Shown here: piece by piece, positions 5,516-9,217 of the stretch
Layout of the letters: the number at the start of each line of letters is the position of its first letter
Position numbering within the stretch: the stretch's first letter is position 1
From: Verrucomicrobiota bacterium
Lineage (GTDB): Bacteria > Verrucomicrobiota > Verrucomicrobiia > Opitutales > Opitutaceae
DNA length: 9,217 bases
Direction of reading: 5' to 3'
NCBI GenBank assembly: GCA_023410155.1
Contig: JAEYQF010000387.1
Coordinates: 1 to 9,217 of the forward strand
Position numbers and translations under genes: made by a program
The notes under the pieces: generated by a model
Told to the model about the DNA's origin: nothing
The model's input: the letters and a program-made list of their open reading frames with translations, nothing else
Database searches by the model: none

Positions 5516-7741
5516 ATGTCTGCGCACCCGACCATCCTCTACACCAAGACCGACGAAGCCCCCGCCCTCGCGACCTACTCGCTGCTGCCCATCGTGCAGG
5601 CGTTTACCAAGCACGCGGGCATCAATGTCGAGACGCGCGACATCTCTCTCGCCGGCCGCATCCTGGCGGTGTTTGCCGACAAGCTCCCCGAATCGCAGCG
5701 CATCGGTGACCATCTGGCGGAACTCGGCGCCCTCACGCTCAAGCCCGAGGCCAACATCATCAAGCTGCCCAACATCTCGGCGTCGGTGCCGCAGCTCAAG
5801 GAGGCGATCGCCGAACTGCAGTCACACGGCTACGCGGTGCCGGATTATCCGGAGACGCCCAAGGACGAGGCCGAGAAAGACATCAAAGCCCGCTACGACA
5901 AAGTGAAGGGCTCCGCCGTCAACCCGGTGCTTCGCGAAGGCAACTCGGATCGCCGCGCTCCGAAAGCCGTGAAGGATTATGCCAAGGCGCATCCGCACTC
6001 CATGGGTAAATGGGCCGCGGATTCGAAGACCACCGTCGCGACGATGGGACGGGACGATTTCTTTTCGAACGAGAAATCCGTGACGCTCGGCGCCGCCACG
6101 ACCGCACGAATCGAGTTCGTCGGTGCCGACGGAGCCACGAAGGTGCTGCTGCCGAAGCTCGCGCTGAAAGCCGGTGAGATCCTCGACGCGACGAAGATGA
6201 GCAAGAAGGCCCTCGTCGCGTTCTATGAGCAGCAGATCGCCAAGGCAAAGGCCGACGGCGTGCTCTTCTCGCTCCACCTGAAGGCCACGATGATGAAGGT
6301 CTCCGACCCGATCCTCTTCGGCCATGCGGTGCGCGTTTATTTCAAGGAGCTCTTCGCCACGCACCAAGCGACGTTCGCGGAGCTCGGCGTCGATCTGAAC
6401 AACGGCTTCGGCGATCTCGTCGAAAAACTCGAAAAGTTGCCCGCGGACAAGAAGGCCGCGATCGAGGCCGACATCCAAGCCGCCTACAAGAACGGCCCCG
6501 GTGTCGCCATGGTGAACTCCGACAAAGGCATCACCAACCTGCACGTCCCCAGCGACGTGATCGTCGACGCCTCGATGCCCGCGATGATTCGCGCCGGCGG
6601 CAAGATGTATGATGCTCAAGGCAAGCTGCAGGACACGCTCGCGGTGATTCCCGACAGCTCCTACGCCGGCGTTTATCAGGCGACGGTCGAATTCTGCAAA
6701 CAACACGGCGCTTTCGATCCCAAGACGATGGGCTCCGTGCCCAACGTCGGGCTCATGGCGCAGGCTGCCGAGGAATACGGCTCGCACAACAAGACGTTCC
6801 AGATCGCCGGCAGCGGCACCGTGCGCGTCGTCGACGAAGCTGGCAAGATGCTGCTCGAGCACTCGGTGGAAGACGGCGATGTTTGGCGCGCCTGCCAGAC
6901 CAAGGACGCCCCCGTGCAGGATTGGGTGAAGCTCGCCGTGAATCGCGCGCGTCTCTCAAACACGCCGGCGGTGTTCTGGCTCGACGAAAAGCGCGCTCAC
7001 GACCGCGAGATCATCGCGAAAGTGAACACGTATCTGAAAAACCATGACACGACCGGGCTCGATCTTCGCATCCTGCCGCCGGCCGAGGCGTGCAAATTCT
7101 CTCTCGAGCGCATCAAGGCCGGCCAGGACACCATCAGCGTCACGGGCAACGTGCTGCGCGACTACCTCACGGACCTGTTCCCGATTCTCGAAGTCGGCAC
7201 GTCCGCCAAGATGCTCTCCATCGTGCCGCTGATGAACGGCGGCGGTTTGTTCGAGACCGGCGCAGGCGGCTCGGCACCGAAGCACGTCGAGCAGTTCGTC
7301 CAGGAAAACTACCTGCGCTGGGACAGCCTCGGCGAGTTCTTCGCGCTCGCGGCGTCGTTCGAACACCTGAGCATCGTGATGAAGCACGCCAAGGCCAAGG
7401 TGCTGGCCGACACGCTCGACCAGGCGAACGGCAAGTTCCTCGAGAACGACAAGTCGCCGGGTCGCAAACTCGGCACGATCGACAACCGCGGCAGCCATTT
7501 CTATCTCGCGCTCTATTGGGCGCAGGCGTTGGCGGCGCAGGATCACGACGCGGACCTCAAGAAGATCTTCGCGCCTGTCGCCGAAAAACTCGCCGCGGCC
7601 GAGAAGACGATCGTCGCGGAACTCGTCGCCGTTCAGGGCAAGCCGATCGACATCGGTGGCTATTACCAACCTGACGACGCGAAGGCCTCCGCGGCGCTCC
7701 GCCCGAGCCAGACCCTCAACAACATCCTGGCGCAGCTCTAA
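5516..7741 (+). CDS. icd: Monomeric NADP-dependent isocitrate dehydrogenase
   Basis: This is a cytoplasmic TCA-cycle enzyme: isocitrate + NADP+ gives 2-oxoglutarate + CO2 + NADPH, with Mg/Mn. The 741-residue length and full-length similarity fit the monomeric (IDH-II) family, unrelated in size to the ~420-residue dimeric type. Using the residues I recall from the Azotobacter vinelandii structure, every one appears here shifted by +1. Isocitrate and metal ligands are Ser133, Asn136, Arg140, Arg146 (within 'GSAVNPVLREGNSDRR'), Lys256, Asp351, Tyr421, Arg548, Asp549 and Asp553. NADP-phosphate ligands are His590, Arg601 and Arg650. Nothing is missing, so it should be active. The start has no Shine-Dalgarno sequence (CATCTCCCACGCC precedes the ATG), but homologous N-termini begin just like this ('ILYTKTDEAPALATYSLLPI'). 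It is monocistronic: divergent upstream neighbour, strong terminator downstream, and a repeat array plus dyad in its promoter region. Confidence 0.97.
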   Translation: MSAHPTILYTKTDEAPALATYSLLPIVQAFTKHAGINVETRDISLAGRILAVFADKLPESQRIGDHLAELGALTLKPEANIIKLPNISASVPQLKEAIAELQSHGYAVPDYPETPKDEAEKDIKARYDKVKGSAVNPVLREGNSDRRAPKAVKDYAKAHPHSMGKWAADSKTTVATMGRDDFFSNEKSVTLGAATTARIEFVGADGATKVLLPKLALKAGEILDATKMSKKALVAFYEQQIAKAKADGVLFSLHLKATMMKVSDPILFGHAVRVYFKELFATHQATFAELGVDLNNGFGDLVEKLEKLPADKKAAIEADIQAAYKNGPGVAMVNSDKGITNLHVPSDVIVDASMPAMIRAGGKMYDAQGKLQDTLAVIPDSSYAGVYQATVEFCKQHGAFDPKTMGSVPNVGLMAQAAEEYGSHNKTFQIAGSGTVRVVDEAGKMLLEHSVEDGDVWRACQTKDAPVQDWVKLAVNRARLSNTPAVFWLDEKRAHDREIIAKVNTYLKNHDTTGLDLRILPPAEACKFSLERIKAGQDTISVTGNVLRDYLTDLFPILEVGTSAKMLSIVPLMNGGGLFETGAGGSAPKHVEQFVQENYLRWDSLGEFFALAASFEHLSIVMKHAKAKVLADTLDQANGKFLENDKSPGRKLGTIDNRGSHFYLALYWAQALAAQDHDADLKKIFAPVAEKLAAAEKTIVAELVAVQGKPIDIGGYYQPDDAKASAALRPSQTLNNILAQL

Positions 7742-7776
7742 TCCTGCGCTGATCGCGCCCGACGGGTTGCGGTGAC

Positions 7777-7811
7777 AATCCCATGTGCTCCCTGCGAGCC
7801 ATGGGATTTTT
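7777..7811 (+). terminator. Rho-independent terminator of icd
   Basis: The outer stem is AATCCCATG (7777-7785) paired with CATGGGATT (7800-7808), 9 bp. After a one-base bulge an inner stem GCTC (7787-7790)/GAGC (7796-7799) closes a 5-nt loop. The stem runs into a TTTTT tract (7807-7811). It begins 35 bp after the icd stop codon and separates icd from the convergent outer-membrane gene. On the opposite strand no T-run follows. Confidence 0.88.
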
Positions 7812-7823
7812 CGTGGCGTCGCG

Positions 7824-8717
7824 CTAGAACCTGCCCGTCACGGCAACGGCAATGAAGAGCGCTGAGTCGCCTCGCTGCTCGACTCCCGCTTCGTGATACT
7901 CGAAGCGCTGATCGACCGAGACGCCCGCGTCTAGGTTGAGACGCAGAGCTTCGGTGACCTTGAACTCCGCTCCGAGTCCGACGCGCACTTCACGGTAGTC
8001 GAATTCGGTGTCCGTCAGCCGGGCGGCCGCGACGCCGGAGGCACCCCTCGGAGCGCGAGTCGTTTTGTAGGCGCCGCCTTGCACCGTCGCGCCCGCGGTG
8101 AGGGTGATGTCTTGCGAGATCGTCCACTCGACGCCCGTGCGCGGCAGACCGACATTGAAGATCCACTCGGGCGCGAATTGCCAGCGGACGCCCGCCACCG
8201 GCAGGACCGGATTGTCACTGAAGGCGTTCGCGACAACGCCGAAACTCCAGACCAGGTCGCGGGACGAGGCGTAAGAAGCGAGTGCGAGCACGGGCGCGTT
8301 AAAGGTGTCGGTCTGGATGCTCGACCCATCGCCGTAAAAACCTGGGCGCACCGTCGCCATGAAACGCCACCGCGGACCGGACTGAAACTGCCATCCGAGT
8401 TTCAACGCCAGCTCCTGGAGATACTCTGGAAGCAGCGCCGCCACAGGCGCCTCAAGTTCCGTTCGCGCGAAGCCCAAGCTGTGAGTCCAGTTCGCGCCAC
8501 TGGACGACGTCGTGCGACCGCCCGCCTCGAGCTCATAGCGTTGCACGCCGACCTCGCCGTTTCCATGCCGCAAGTCGGCGTCGGCCGTGTGACTGAAAAC
8601 GGCAGTGATGCTATCGACCGCGACGAAGCTTGCGGGAGGTGTGTTCGGCGCCGCGGACGCAAGGCTCGTGCCTGCCGCGATCATGACGAGTGAAGACCAG
8701 AGCCGGTGAGGGTTCAT
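7824..8717 (-). CDS. Outer-membrane beta-barrel protein, DUF6268-like
   Basis: The 297-residue product begins with a Sec signal peptide (about residues 1-22, ending SLASA before APN). It then shows alternating amphipathic stretches typical of beta strands: 'WRFMATVRPGFYGDG', 'LVWSFGVVANAF', 'VAGVRWQFAPEWIFNVGLP', 'WTISQDITLTAGATVQGG', 'YREVRVGLGAEF', 'LRLNLDAGVSVDQRFEYHE'. The last residue is Phe in '...VAVTGRF', the C-terminal signature recognised by the BAM machinery. The pattern of RPGFYGD, a W-x-F-x-P-x-W segment and a later tyrosine-rich strand resembles the DUF6268 family common in Verrucomicrobiota, recalled rather than searched. Function is unknown; a passive channel or structural porin-like protein is possible. 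No Shine-Dalgarno is seen before the ATG. The gene is probably monocistronic. Confidence 0.82.
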   Translation of the reverse strand: MNPHRLWSSLVMIAAGTSLASAAPNTPPASFVAVDSITAVFSHTADADLRHGNGEVGVQRYELEAGGRTTSSSGANWTHSLGFARTELEAPVAALLPEYLQELALKLGWQFQSGPRWRFMATVRPGFYGDGSSIQTDTFNAPVLALASYASSRDLVWSFGVVANAFSDNPVLPVAGVRWQFAPEWIFNVGLPRTGVEWTISQDITLTAGATVQGGAYKTTRAPRGASGVAAARLTDTEFDYREVRVGLGAEFKVTEALRLNLDAGVSVDQRFEYHEAGVEQRGDSALFIAVAVTGRF

Positions 8718-8827
8718 GCGAGTTGGATACGAACCAACCGTTCACACGGATGCACCGAGATCGCAATGGGAGCACCGTATTCACGACGCGGCGGTCATCG
8801 GCGCTCGTGCGCTCGATGTCCGTCCCT
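8718..8827. other. Intergenic spacer between the PAS gene and the outer-membrane gene
   Basis: This 110-bp spacer lies between two - strand genes and should carry the promoter of the outer-membrane gene. I found no convincing -35/-10 pair, terminator hairpin with a T-run, or repeat in it. Confidence 0.5.
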
Positions 8828-9217
8828 TCAGTTAACTAGAGACGCAGGAGCCTCGACCTTGCGCTCGCGGGCCACGAAGTAGAGCGGTTGTCCGTCGTCG
8901 TTCAGGATCGGGGAGATTCGCACGTCGGCCCGGTAGGTGGTGCCATCCTTGTGATAGTTCACGAGCGTTTCGCGGCAGCTGCGCCCGGCGCGCAGGGCAC
9001 CCCGGATCCGTTCGACCGCAGCCCGATCTGTGGCCGGACCTTGCAAGACCTCACCCGGTTTCCGGCCCTGCAACTCAGCCAGGGAGTGGCCGCACATCGC
9101 CACAAACGCGTCGTTGACCCACTCGACCCTGCCGGCCGCATCGGTAACCACCAACGATTCCGCACACGAGGGATTTGCCCGCCTCGGCAGCGAGTCGAGC
9201 AAGCGCGCGCGCAAGCC
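8828..9217 (-). CDS. PAS-domain signalling protein, C-terminal part (LOV-like but without the reactive cysteine)
   Basis: The frame is open to the window edge, so the N-terminus is outside. The leftmost codon that could start it here is a TTG at 9214, which is not convincing. The visible ~130 residues form one PAS domain: 'SLVVTDAAGRVEWVNDAFVAM' (near 20-40), 'LQGRKPGEVLQGPATD' (48-63), 'NYHKDGTTYRADVRISPILNDDGQPLYFVARERKV' (86-120), then only about eight residues to the stop. The layout GR-x-x-x-x-x-LQGP-x-TD plus NY-x-KDG is that of LOV-type PAS domains, but the photoactive 'NCRFLQ' cysteine is replaced (KPGEVLQ), so flavin photochemistry is unlikely. PAS is the last domain here, so any kinase, GGDEF or receiver partner would have to be N-terminal, or the protein is a short sensor. 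Confidence 0.85.
   Translation of the reverse strand, partial: GLRARLLDSLPRRANPSCAESLVVTDAAGRVEWVNDAFVAMCGHSLAELQGRKPGEVLQGPATDRAAVERIRGALRAGRSCRETLVNYHKDGTTYRADVRISPILNDDGQPLYFVARERKVEAPASLVN

Noticed and set aside
5822..6862. Antisense ORF of 346 codons within icd
   Set aside because: It lies wholly within a gene with complete conserved active site on the other strand; Arg/His/Gly/Val-rich shadow translation with no domain.
6956..7669. Second antisense ORF within icd (237 codons)
   Set aside because: Same reason: shadow of the icd codon pattern, no recognisable family.
8079..8693. + strand ORF opposite the outer-membrane gene
   Set aside because: Arg-rich shadow; the - strand product has a signal peptide and a C-terminal Phe barrel signature.
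8828..9217. Blue-light LOV photoreceptor
   Set aside because: The reactive cysteine motif is absent, so only a general PAS call is supported.

Overview
This is a 9.2-kb stretch of GC-rich bacterial chromosome (about 62-63% G+C in the coding lines I counted). It holds mostly housekeeping genes and one small repeat-bounded island. The gene set suggests a Gram-negative bacterium, and an Opitutaceae-like member of the Verrucomicrobiota is my best guess. The reasons are a DUF6268-type outer-membrane barrel, an exported RraA-fold protein, a monomeric NADP isocitrate dehydrogenase, a Lys/Ala-rich tail on a housekeeping enzyme, and several starts without a clear Shine-Dalgarno sequence. This assignment is inference, because there is no rRNA marker in the window.

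Left part (1-1351, + strand): the C-terminal part of the 16S rRNA 2'-O-methyltransferase RsmI is followed after 7 bp by a two-domain Ppx/GppA phosphatase, probably in one operon.

Repeat island (1370-1905): two directly oriented, nearly identical 96-bp palindrome-ended repeats tightly bracket a single small GIY-YIG nuclease gene on the - strand. The gaps are only 7 and 10 bp. This is the most unusual structure in the window. It looks like a nuclease/palindrome unit, comparable in layout to REP/RAYT pairs but with a different enzyme.

Middle (1942-5241): an RluD-type pseudouridine synthase with a basic tail and a small possible ORF lie on the - strand. A 10-TM EamA/DMT permease (+) follows. It converges on a periplasmic RraA/HMG-aldolase-fold protein (-), which has its own intrinsic terminator.

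Right part (5242-9217): a 274-bp divergent intergenic region carries a five-copy 22-bp tandem repeat and a 10-bp inverted repeat just ahead of icd. The icd gene (monomeric isocitrate dehydrogenase, 741 aa) has every active-site residue I can recall, and ends at a strong terminator. A - strand outer-membrane barrel gene and the C-terminal end of a PAS-domain signalling protein that runs off the window complete the region.

The genes do not form one pathway. They are separate housekeeping units: rRNA modification (RsmI, RluD), polyphosphate/ppGpp metabolism, the TCA cycle, and envelope functions. No phage, IS transposase, CRISPR or RNA genes were seen.
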